From a bacterium (GTDB taxonomy: Bacteria > Omnitrophota > Gorgyraeia > Gygaellales > UBA12090): DNA of 7,996 bases. Below are positions 1 through 5,857 of the stretch, one piece after another. Numbering within the stretch: the first letter of the stretch is position 1; every line of letters starts with the position of its first letter. The DNA lies in NCBI GenBank assembly GCA_004299495.1, contig SCPY01000009.1:1-7996 (forward strand). The letters are read 5' to 3'. The notes under the pieces are model-generated. The model ran no database searches, was not told the origin of the DNA, and saw only the letters and a program-made list of their open reading frames with translations. A program made the translations under genes and the position numbers.

Positions 1-88
1 GAGGGCCAGAATGGCAATTATTTAGCCTCGTCCCAAGTCCACCCATCAGCACAACTACCAGCATATTATTATCTAAAATCCATGCCAT
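1..88 (-). CDS. Sugar-phosphate nucleotidyltransferase, N-terminal fragment (runs off left edge)
   Basis: The minus strand opens an ATG at 86-88 and stays in frame to the window edge, giving 29 complete codons. After eight leader residues it reads MLVVVLMGGLGTRLNN. The LMGGLGTRL stretch (about residues 14-22) is the nucleotide-binding signature at the N-terminus of the NTP_transferase family (glucose-1-phosphate thymidylyl-, mannose-1-phosphate or heptose-1-phosphate guanylyl-type enzymes); the usual form is LAGGLGTRL. Such enzymes couple a sugar 1-phosphate to an NTP in the cytoplasm to give an NDP-sugar donor. Start choice is open: ATG at 88 has a weak AGGT six bases upstream and an in-frame TAA just before it, while the in-frame ATG at 64 places the motif at the family's usual distance from the N-terminus but has no ribosome binding site. 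Substrate specificity lies outside the window. It follows the radical SAM gene after about 150 bp. The family call is fairly secure, the exact enzyme is not. Confidence 0.72.
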   Translation of the reverse strand, partial: MAWILDNNMLVVVLMGGLGTRLNNCHSGP

Positions 89-113
89 TATTTACCTATT
101 TTGCCTTCGCCAT

Positions 114-143
114 GAAAACCTAAAATTCTATCTTATGAAAATA
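114..143. repeat. 30-bp direct repeat, copy 1
   Basis: Positions 114-143 match 1864-1893 at 26 of 30 bases without gaps, in the same orientation. The shared core on the plus strand is GAAAACCTAAAA followed by TCTTA and GAAAAT. Read on the minus strand, both copies contain YF-x-KI-x-F-stop with the same TAG, so both may descend from the 3' end of one gene. This copy lies about 25 bp upstream of the nucleotidyltransferase ATG at 88, so a regulatory role is also possible. No known element was recognised. Confidence 0.5.
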
Positions 144-161
144 TTCGATACTTCAAAAATG

Positions 162-196
162 AAAAAACAAAAACCGGAATAATGTATGTTCATTCC
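162..196 (-). terminator. Possible weak intrinsic terminator after the radical SAM gene
   Basis: On the minus strand, GGAAT (192-196) can pair with ATTCC (176-180) across an 11-base loop. GG and then a T-rich run, TTTTTGTTTTTT (162-173), follow. It lies 44 bp after the radical SAM stop codon and before the next gene, the right place for a transcript end. The stem has only five base pairs and is AT-rich, so the hairpin may not work by itself. The T-run is the stronger part of the signal. Confidence 0.3.
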
Positions 197-239
197 ATTA
201 AGGATTTCTGTCATAATATTTTCCCTACGCTAATTATTT

Positions 240-1733
240 CTATCTTTTTTTAAGATACTGTGCCATTCGTATTGCATCAAAGAAAAGAGAAGACGGATTC
301 TTAAGATATGACATAACCGGGACGCACCTCATCAAATTAAACATATTGGTATTTATTTTATAGCAGATATCGAACGTCTCATCTGCAAGCCTATAAAATT
401 CCTCATCGGTCAGCGTAGTTGTTAAATTCATCACGGTACTTTTTATTGAATCGCCGCGCCAGGCGTTCGTCAGGTCAAGCAATCCGCGCGCGATGCACTG
501 CTCATAACATACAGTTCCTGGTAAAGGCAAAAGCACGCTGCAATAGACACGATTCGGCCGTAACTCCTGAATTATGCCCTGCGTCAACCTAATATCATAT
601 TCCGTCTCCGTGGGAAATCCTACCATTACATAGACTGCGGTTGAAATCTTGTATTTCCTAAAAATAGGAAAAAGTTTTCTTACTATATCAAAATCAATAT
701 TCTTATTGACTATCCGGAGAATTCTCTGGCTTCCGCTCTCAATGGCGACGTTAACCTTTACGCACCCCGCCTCAACTATCTTTCTGAATATCGTCTCATC
801 CAACAAATTTATGCTCGTTATGCAATCCCAGTTTATCCTAATTTTGTCCTTGATGATAATATCGCATAATTCTACCAGCCATTTTTTGTTCAAAGTGAAG
901 CAATCATCACAAAAAGTTAAAAATCTCCCTTTCTGGCTGGCGATAGTATGCTTTATCTCCTTGATAACATTATCGGGAGACCTCATTCTCACGCGTCTAG
1001 CCCACATGTTATTGGTCGCGCAGTAATTACAGTCGTACGGGCAACCCCTCGATGCCATTATGGCAGTCTTGGGATGGGGAATAAGTTCGTCTCCTTTTTT
1101 ATAATAGCAAAAAGATGGCCATGGCAATTTATCGAGGTCTTCGATAAATTGCCTGCGTTCGTTGACCTTTATATTGCCGGAAGAATCCCTATATACCAAG
1201 CCTAAGATGCTTTCCGGGCGAAAAGAGGCCGGATTTTCTAATTGCCGCGCAAGCTCAGCCATTGTTATCTCGCCTTCGTCCCTGATTACGAAATCCAGAT
1301 TCTTGTCATTCTCAAGCATATCTTTGGCGTATACTTGAGAATGATGGCCTCCCACCACCGTATAAATACGAGAGGCAACACTCTTTGTTATCTTAAGGAG
1401 CTTAAAAACGCTTTTCGCCTTGACCGAGGGTATTGAGATGCCAACGACATCCGGCCTGAAAATCCTGAGCACTTCTATATAATCCTGCCATATCCTGTGA
1501 TTTGAAGCATCAGAAACTTCTTGAAGATAATTCTCATACTCTGCTTTTATTGCACTTGCCGACAAGGGATTTAGAAATGGAATGGACATATCGCCGTCCA
1601 GATTAAGGTATAGGGAATCGTGCCCTTCGTTTTTCAGATATGACGTTATATACGCAAGACCCAAAGGATAGACGGTCGATGGGGTAGAGCCCTGTAAGCG
1701 GTAGAACGGAGCATCAACCAATAATATCTTCAT
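240..1733 (-). CDS. B12-binding-type radical SAM protein (BchE/P-methylase-like)
   Basis: A 497-residue protein from the ATG at 1733, ending in TAG. It begins MKILLVDAPFYRL, the usual first strand of the cobalamin-binding-like domain (about residues 1-170), with DVVGISIPS and VVGGHHS typical of this fold. The DxHxxG B12-ligand motif was not seen, as in many family members. The radical SAM core follows: CPYDCNYC gives the Cx3Cx2C cluster ligands (near residues 231, 235 and 238), and the later ESGSQRILRIVNK stretch is the conserved E-SG-S segment. The protein would hold a [4Fe-4S] cluster and cleave SAM reductively in the cytoplasm. Members often methylate or rearrange lipids, sugars or natural products; the substrate here cannot be told. 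An in-frame TTG at 1754 would add seven residues but has no ribosome binding site and lies in the repeated GT39-tail DNA, so ATG 1733 is preferred although its own site (GGAT) is weak. Confidence 0.88.
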   Translation of the reverse strand: MKILLVDAPFYRLQGSTPSTVYPLGLAYITSYLKNEGHDSLYLNLDGDMSIPFLNPLSASAIKAEYENYLQEVSDASNHRIWQDYIEVLRIFRPDVVGISIPSVKAKSVFKLLKITKSVASRIYTVVGGHHSQVYAKDMLENDKNLDFVIRDEGEITMAELARQLENPASFRPESILGLVYRDSSGNIKVNERRQFIEDLDKLPWPSFCYYKKGDELIPHPKTAIMASRGCPYDCNYCATNNMWARRVRMRSPDNVIKEIKHTIASQKGRFLTFCDDCFTLNKKWLVELCDIIIKDKIRINWDCITSINLLDETIFRKIVEAGCVKVNVAIESGSQRILRIVNKNIDFDIVRKLFPIFRKYKISTAVYVMVGFPTETEYDIRLTQGIIQELRPNRVYCSVLLPLPGTVCYEQCIARGLLDLTNAWRGDSIKSTVMNLTTTLTDEEFYRLADETFDICYKINTNMFNLMRCVPVMSYLKNPSSLFFDAIRMAQYLKKR

Positions 1734-1753
1734 TGGACATATCCGGTTTGACA

Positions 1754-1810
1754 AACAACTTATAAATACTTTTTATCCGCGCATACCACGGAGAATGATT
1801 GCAAAAATCT
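1754..1810 (-). repeat. Duplicated 3' end of the GT39 gene (remnant copy)
   Basis: Positions 1754-1782 match 2395-2423 at 28 of 29 bases. After a divergent 10-11 base spacer, 1794-1810 match 2434-2450 at 15 of 17. The second copy is the coding sequence for the C-terminus of the GT39 gene. Here the minus strand reads ARIKSIYKLF, against ARIKTIYKLF in the intact gene. A one-base length difference in the spacer and upstream TGA TGA stops show that this copy is not translated as a GT39. It ends 21 bp before the radical SAM ATG. It is best read as the tail of a lost GT39 paralogue or as the scar of a local duplication. Confidence 0.75.
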
Positions 1811-1863
1811 TTCCGATACCACTGCCTTCATCATATCCTGGCGTTTTCCTTATCCTTTACGTA

Positions 1864-1893
1864 GAAAACCTAAAAAGCAATCTTAGGAAAATA
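1864..1893. repeat. 30-bp direct repeat, copy 2
   Basis: This is the second copy of the repeat at 114-143, with 26 of 30 bases the same and no gaps. Here CCTAA and TTAGG (1869-1887) are perfect inverted arms around a nine-base loop, an arrangement broken in copy 1. It lies between the methyltransferase remnant and the duplicated GT39 tail, in DNA with no intact gene. The bases from about 1811 to 1863 and 1894 to 1929 hold nothing else recognisable. Confidence 0.5.
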
Positions 1894-1929
1894 ATAAGTT
1901 ATGCATTGCGATAATACCGAAACAGATGC

Positions 1930-2310
1930 CTAAAGAATACTTATTGACACCGATAACGGAAAAGGGCGAAAGCTTGCATTCTTATCTATGTGTTCAAGCA
2001 ATTCACATAAAACAACGGCGTCAAATTAACGCGGCTTGAATTCCATATGAACCGCGTCGGCTAATATATATGCCCGGTGCGTATTTCCGGCTTTGGCTTC
2101 CTTAAGCGCTGGCTCAAACCTATCTGCGTCCAAACTGAAAGCCAGCCTGCAATGCAAGAGAAGAAAATTTATTCCCGAACCGATATCCAGCACGCGGCGG
2201 AAATTCTTTAATTCCCTCCTCAAAAAAGAATGTGTTTACAGCGGGAGACTCATTATTTTGGAACGGCATAAGCGCATCAACCAGCTGTCTTTTCCAGCTT
2301 TCCGCTCCAT
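1930..2310 (-). pseudogene. Broken class I SAM-dependent methyltransferase
   Basis: A single minus-strand frame from ATG 2310 to TAG 1930-1932 reads as the N-terminal half of a Methyltransf_11-type enzyme once two in-frame TAA codons (2236-2238 and 2026-2028) are passed. The order is: start MERKAGKDSW; first stop; FLRRELKNFRRVLDIGSG, containing SAM-binding motif I; LDADRFEPALKEAK, with the acidic residue that binds the SAM ribose; ILADAVHMEFKPR; second stop; then FDAVVLCELLEHIDK, the motif II/post-II strand and helix. Recognisable similarity ends near 1969, and the C-terminal half of a usual 200-250 residue enzyme is missing. An AGGG ribosome binding site at 2319-2322 remains eight bases before the ATG. 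The gene began 35 bp after the GT39 stop and was probably the next gene of the operon. The 65-codon piece 2026-2223 could be expressed from TTG 2221-2223, but would lack the catalytic half. Confidence 0.82.
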
Positions 2311-2318
2311 ATCTTTAT

Positions 2319-2322
2319 CCCT
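2319..2322 (-). promoter_or_regulatory. Relict ribosome binding site of the methyltransferase remnant
   Basis: AGGG on the minus strand, eight bases upstream of ATG 2310. It supports 2310 as the original start of the broken methyltransferase, not the internal TTG at 2221-2223. Confidence 0.4.
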
Positions 2323-2345
2323 AAAAAAATATATTAAGATTAATA

Positions 2346-3944
2346 TCAACCCGCGGTGGACTGCCTTATCGTATAAAAGAAAATATATTTTCCGAACAAC
2401 TTATAAATAGTTTTTATCCGCGCCTGCCCTTCGAATGATTGTAAAAATGTCTTCGGATCGGAACCTTCGCCTTTTTCTAATATTATGTAAAAAAATCGCT
2501 GCGGCTCCATAGTCAGCCCGGCTTCCTTGGCGTGATAATTATTTTGAATATACCCGAAGAGTTCAGGGCTATCTACCTTTAGGGTTTGCGCGAATTCCGC
2601 CGGATAAATACAAATATACCTTATATTCAGCCTTCTTTCTTTCTCCTTAAATGCCTCTAAATCAGATTCCCATCCCACATATCTTCTGGCGTATCTGGAT
2701 ATGGCATTTCCCTGCGAATGGGTAAAAAGAAATATACGCTCATCCGGATTTGTAAATTCCTTGAGAGATTCGCCTGCGACATCCAGCCCTAAAAAGACAG
2801 TAGCGTGCATCCCTTTTAGCGAATTATATATAAAAGGCGCGGATATGGCTATCATTATAGCAATCATCCCCACCGCGACATCCCTTTTAATTATTTTTCC
2901 CGCGGCTTCAGCAATCCGCGATACTGCGTAAACGCTGGAAACGCAGACCAGGGGAATAAACGGCATATAGTAAAAACATGCCTGGCGCAGGGACTCGCCA
3001 TAAAACATTCCGTAGGGAATGACCGCAAAAGCCCATCCGATAATATAGCGCTCTACCGGTTTTTTTCTCCTTAACAAAGCGAATGCTATTCCTAAAAATG
3101 CGGTAAGTGTAAACACGGGGGTGAAGTTTTCTACTGATATGTAGCGCCATATCGCGGCGCCGTAATTTTTCCAGTAGCCGGAAGTAAATACATAAAAAGG
3201 ATTGAATCCGGCGGATAGTTTTATACCCGGGCCAGGGCCATGCCTTAACCATAAAATGGAGAATAAAATAATCAAATAAGGGGCTGACGCCGCTATCACT
3301 GCTTTTAAAAAATCCTTTTTGGTTTTAGCCGTATTTTTCAAATGGACACAAAATAAAAGCGGAAAGGCGCCTATAATGAAATTTGGCTGATAAAGCCAGG
3401 CAACCAGAAATGCCAATGCTCCCGAAATCAGATTGCCGCGAAGATAAAGAAAACTTCCTAAAAGCATAAAAAAAAGAGCAGGGCTCTCCGGCTGGATATT
3501 GCGGGAGAAAAAAACCGCTATAGGCATAATAGCCGTTAAAAAACAGGCGGACAGAGGAGAATATATATCGCTAAAAAGCCTTTTTGAAATAAAATACATA
3601 GTGAGAACGCTTAATAGCCCGAACAGTATGCCGCATAATCGCACAGACCAAAGATTTTCCCCAAATAACTTCCAGGATATTATTGCCTGATAGGCAACCA
3701 GGGGCACTCCTGATGCGGCGCTGATTCCCGGATTATCTTCCAGTCCATTATAAAAATATGTCCGCCCCGTTAAGTAATCTCCGGTTTTAAGCATCTCTTG
3801 GGCCTGGCTTAAATATTCGTTTTCTTTCATATTGTGGTAACCGATAGAAGGATAATTTACATTATAAATTCTTAACGCGAACCCAGCCAGGACAATCAAA
3901 AATAAGGCTCCTGCCAACCTTAAATGAAAAGATATTTTATGCAT
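2346..3944 (-). CDS. GT39/ArnT-like integral membrane glycosyltransferase
   Basis: A 532-residue polytopic protein ending in TGA. An N-terminal helix (about 7-27) is followed by the large first outer loop, which in this clan (PMT/ArnT, PMT_2) carries the catalytic acidic pair; here the matching stretch is HNMKENEYLSQAQEML (about 37-52), so a KENE variant replaces the common DE. About nine more hydrophobic segments follow (roughly 104-120, 129-148, 155-200, 213-234, 272-292, 300-342, 355-375). A soluble domain of about 150 residues (385-532), probably outside the membrane, ends the protein. The family moves a sugar from polyprenyl phosphate onto a lipid, glycan or protein on the periplasmic/outer side. 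The gene overlaps the upstream GT2 by eight bases, and its own upstream sequence (CCGGA) is a weak ribosome site, so coupled translation is likely. The donor probably comes from one of the neighbouring GT2 enzymes (inference). The 3' end of this gene is duplicated at 1754-1810. Confidence 0.85.
   Translation of the reverse strand: MHKISFHLRLAGALFLIVLAGFALRIYNVNYPSIGYHNMKENEYLSQAQEMLKTGDYLTGRTYFYNGLEDNPGISAASGVPLVAYQAIISWKLFGENLWSVRLCGILFGLLSVLTMYFISKRLFSDIYSPLSACFLTAIMPIAVFFSRNIQPESPALFFMLLGSFLYLRGNLISGALAFLVAWLYQPNFIIGAFPLLFCVHLKNTAKTKKDFLKAVIAASAPYLIILFSILWLRHGPGPGIKLSAGFNPFYVFTSGYWKNYGAAIWRYISVENFTPVFTLTAFLGIAFALLRRKKPVERYIIGWAFAVIPYGMFYGESLRQACFYYMPFIPLVCVSSVYAVSRIAEAAGKIIKRDVAVGMIAIMIAISAPFIYNSLKGMHATVFLGLDVAGESLKEFTNPDERIFLFTHSQGNAISRYARRYVGWESDLEAFKEKERRLNIRYICIYPAEFAQTLKVDSPELFGYIQNNYHAKEAGLTMEPQRFFYIILEKGEGSDPKTFLQSFEGQARIKTIYKLFGKYIFFYTIRQSTAG
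2395..2450 (-). repeat. GT39 3' end, copy matched at 1754-1810
   Basis: This segment encodes the SFEGQARIKTIYKLF region near the C-terminus of the intact GT39 protein. It is the partner of the direct repeat at 1754-1810, with 28 of 29 bases identical in the core and an offset of 641 bp. It is taken as the parent copy because only here is it part of an open gene. Confidence 0.75.
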
Positions 3945-4710
3945 TGCAATTTTTCCGGTCCTCGGGAGGCATAATAACCCGATCTTTCCGGATTTCTTCC
4001 TTAAGCAAAATCTTTTCTAACCATACATACAGTATGGAAAAGAAGTACTTGCGGCTTAGCTCTTGGATGCGGTATTTACTCACCCCGCTTTCCCTGCCAT
4101 TCCAATTAATAGGGACTACCGCGTAAGAAAATCCTCTGGCTATTGCCTTAAGAGGCATCTCTACGGTAATATTAAAATATTGTGAGACTAAAGGCTGCAT
4201 AGCCCTTATCGCTTTAATTCTATACGCTTTAAATGCGTTTGATACATCATTGTATTTGATTAAAAACAAAAGCTGTATTAACTTATTGCCTAATCTGTTT
4301 AAAATAAGTTTTATTTTAGGATATTCCGTCACTTTGCTTCCCTTTATAAAACGAGAGCCAAAGACGCAATCATATCCTTCAAGAATTTTATTGTAATATT
4401 TTACTACGTCTTCGGAGTCATCCGAACCGTCACCCATAAAAATTACAACGATGTCCCCGGAAACATTATCCAGGCCAGTTTTTATCGCTCTCCCAAAGCC
4501 ATTTGGCGCGGGAGAATCAATAATCTTAATTCCGCGTTGCGAACAAAAGAGTTCATTCAGCTCCCGGGCAGTAGAATCTGTGGAATTGTCATTTACTAAA
4601 ACAATTTCATGCTCTATGGATTTAGATTTCAATTCTTCGGCAAGAATGCTCACTACTTTTCCAATGCATCCCTCCTCATTACGCACGGGAATAACCACGG
4701 AAAGTTTCAT
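3937..4710 (-). CDS. DPM1-like family 2 glycosyltransferase, soluble
   Basis: A 257-residue protein from ATG 4710, ending in TAA. It starts MKLSVVIPVRNEEGCIGKVV, the classic first strand of a GT-A fold GT2. NDNSTD (about 40-45) is the nucleotide-binding loop, VIFMGDGSDDSEDV holds the position of the metal-binding DxD, FGSRF follows, and a late R-ESG-SKY stretch matches the lipid-phosphate side of dolichol-phosphate mannose synthases. No strong membrane helix was seen, so it probably acts at the inner face of the membrane, moving a sugar from an NDP-sugar to polyprenyl phosphate or a growing glycan. The start is set by GGAG at 4716-4719 and by the ATGA overlap with the upstream GT2. A longer reading from 4839 would add 43 residues made only of out-of-frame upstream gene, and is rejected. 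The acceptor and sugar are unknown. Confidence 0.87.
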   Translation of the reverse strand: MKLSVVIPVRNEEGCIGKVVSILAEELKSKSIEHEIVLVNDNSTDSTARELNELFCSQRGIKIIDSPAPNGFGRAIKTGLDNVSGDIVVIFMGDGSDDSEDVVKYYNKILEGYDCVFGSRFIKGSKVTEYPKIKLILNRLGNKLIQLLFLIKYNDVSNAFKAYRIKAIRAMQPLVSQYFNITVEMPLKAIARGFSYAVVPINWNGRESGVSKYRIQELSRKYFFSILYVWLEKILLKEEIRKDRVIMPPEDRKNCNA

Positions 4711-5846
4711 TTTTTCTCCAAAAACAACAAGCTGATGAAAAATGATGAAAAGATTGTTTGCAGTCCTATAACCGATAAAGTCATTGCGAATATAGACTCT
4801 CGTATCCTGTACAATGACCCAAAGTCTCTGGAAAACCACTCAAGGAAGATAAAAAGCATCACCGTAAAACCTATTATGAATATGCCTCCGCCCGCAAATA
4901 TACCCCTTTCTAAATTAAAATGCCGCTTAAAAAACAAGGTAACCGCGTCATATTTCAGGAAACCTTGCTTGATTGCGAAAGTATGGGCGTATATCCCCAA
5001 GTGCAGCATCTGGTAAGAAAGAATGCTTATCACGCTGGCGAAGACCATAAGGTGCATGTCCCAGTAACGCCCCAGAAATAAAAAAGGCCCCTTAAGCAAG
5101 AGCGAGAGAATACATAGGCCTATGGCAAATCCAGTTATCCCCGGGATAAAATAAAGCCAGGCAGGGCAATACAAGAGCATGAACCGGATGTGCCTCCAGG
5201 CATCGGACAAAGGGATCAGCTTGGATTCTCCTTTACGGGGATAATAATTTATGGGGATTTCGGAAATCTTAAGATTGTGCCTGAGCGCCGAAACAACCAT
5301 TTCGGTGGCAAACTCCATTCCCGCCGTCCTCAGCCTCATCTTACGGTACGCCTCAACGGTAAATGCGCGCAGTCCGCAATGGATATCCGAAAGCGCGGTA
5401 TGAAAAAATAGGCGCGTCATACAGGAAAGGATGGGATTTCCGATATAACGGTGCGACCAGCTCATCGCGCCTTTCCTTATTCTGCCTTTAAAGCGCGAAC
5501 CCATTACAAAATCATTGCCTGACTTTAAAGATTTAAGGAATTTCGGCATGTCATAAAAATCGTAAGTATTATCGCTGTCGCCGATTAATATGTACTTTCC
5601 TCTCGCCTCCTTTAGCCCCCGCAGATACGCGGCTCCGTAACCGCGCTGAGGCTCTAAAACTACCGTCGCGCCTTCCTGCTTCGCGATTTCGCTTGAGCGG
5701 TCAACAGAGCCGTTGTCCGCAACGATAATTTCACCCGCGATACCATCCCTGCTAAATACTTCCTTGATTTTTCTTACGCAGGCGCCAATCGCCTTCTCTT
5801 CATTTAAGCAGGGCATAACCACAGAAACTTCAATCTCTTTATTCAT
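4707..5846 (-). CDS. GT2 polyprenyl-phosphate glycosyltransferase with C-terminal membrane helices
   Basis: A 379-residue protein ending in TGA. The catalytic GT-A domain occupies about residues 6-215: VSVVMPCLNEEKAIG, the ADNGSVD loop (43-49), ERGYGAAY-like PQRGYGAAYLRG (67-77), the DxD in GDSDNTYDF (89-97), and FVMGSRFKG (113-121). Four hydrophobic segments follow, near 228-250, 264-290, 316-337 and 352-376. This is the layout of dolichol-phosphate-glucose/mannose synthases of the GtrB/AglJ kind, which load a sugar onto polyprenyl phosphate at the cytoplasmic face and are held in the membrane. It lies six bases after the STT3 gene and shares ATGA with the next GT2, so the three are very likely one transcript. 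It probably supplies a lipid-linked sugar to GT39 or begins the glycan used by STT3 (inference). Confidence 0.88.
   Translation of the reverse strand: MNKEIEVSVVMPCLNEEKAIGACVRKIKEVFSRDGIAGEIIVADNGSVDRSSEIAKQEGATVVLEPQRGYGAAYLRGLKEARGKYILIGDSDNTYDFYDMPKFLKSLKSGNDFVMGSRFKGRIRKGAMSWSHRYIGNPILSCMTRLFFHTALSDIHCGLRAFTVEAYRKMRLRTAGMEFATEMVVSALRHNLKISEIPINYYPRKGESKLIPLSDAWRHIRFMLLYCPAWLYFIPGITGFAIGLCILSLLLKGPFLFLGRYWDMHLMVFASVISILSYQMLHLGIYAHTFAIKQGFLKYDAVTLFFKRHFNLERGIFAGGGIFIIGFTVMLFIFLEWFSRDFGSLYRIRESIFAMTLSVIGLQTIFSSFFISLLFLEKK
4716..4719 (-). promoter_or_regulatory. Ribosome binding site deciding the start of the soluble GT2
   Basis: GGAG five bases before ATG 4710. It decides this ATG over the longer reading from 4839. 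It lies inside the 3' end of the preceding GT2 gene, as expected for coupled translation. Confidence 0.65.
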
Positions 5847-5851
5847 CGCTG

Positions 5852-5857
5852 CTCACC
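5852..5857 (-). promoter_or_regulatory. Ribosome binding site of the membrane GT2, overlapping the STT3 stop
   Basis: GGTGAG on the minus strand, five bases before ATG 5846. Its TGA is the stop codon of the STT3 gene, so ribosomes ending STT3 stand on the start signal of the next gene. This supports the chosen start and coupled translation. Confidence 0.65.

Noticed and set aside
649..1436. Plus-strand open frames opposite the radical SAM gene (649-1026, 948-1205, 1242-1436)
   Set aside because: They mirror a well-supported coding region, show no domains or ribosome sites, and overlap each other in different frames.
1890..1968. Open reading KLSPFSVIGVNKYSLGICFG on the minus strand after the methyltransferase remnant
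   Set aside because: It looked protein-like, but is short, lies between stops, has no start, and matches no family I recognise.
2026..2238. Stop-codon recoding (TAA read as an amino acid)
   Set aside because: TAA also ends the soluble GT2 in the same operon, TGA and TAG end the other genes, and the remnant lacks its C-terminal half, so decay is the simpler explanation.
2311..2345. Possible terminator between GT39 and the methyltransferase remnant (ATTAATCTTAAT then a T-run)
   Set aside because: The stem has five A/T pairs with a two-base loop, too weak to call; it more likely reflects AT-rich spacer DNA.
2093..2410. Plus-strand 105-codon open frame opposite the methyltransferase remnant
   Set aside because: It crosses the remnant and the GT39 3' end on the opposite strand and has no recognisable motif; the minus-strand methyltransferase motifs explain the DNA better.
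2908..3252. Minus-strand 114-codon frame inside the GT39 gene
   Set aside because: It is an alternative frame of a gene with clear membrane topology and family features; no independent support.
4711..4839. N-terminal extension of 43 residues on the soluble GT2
   Set aside because: It is upstream GT2 coding sequence read out of frame; the GT2 fold begins at ATG 4710, which has its own GGAG site and the ATGA overlap.
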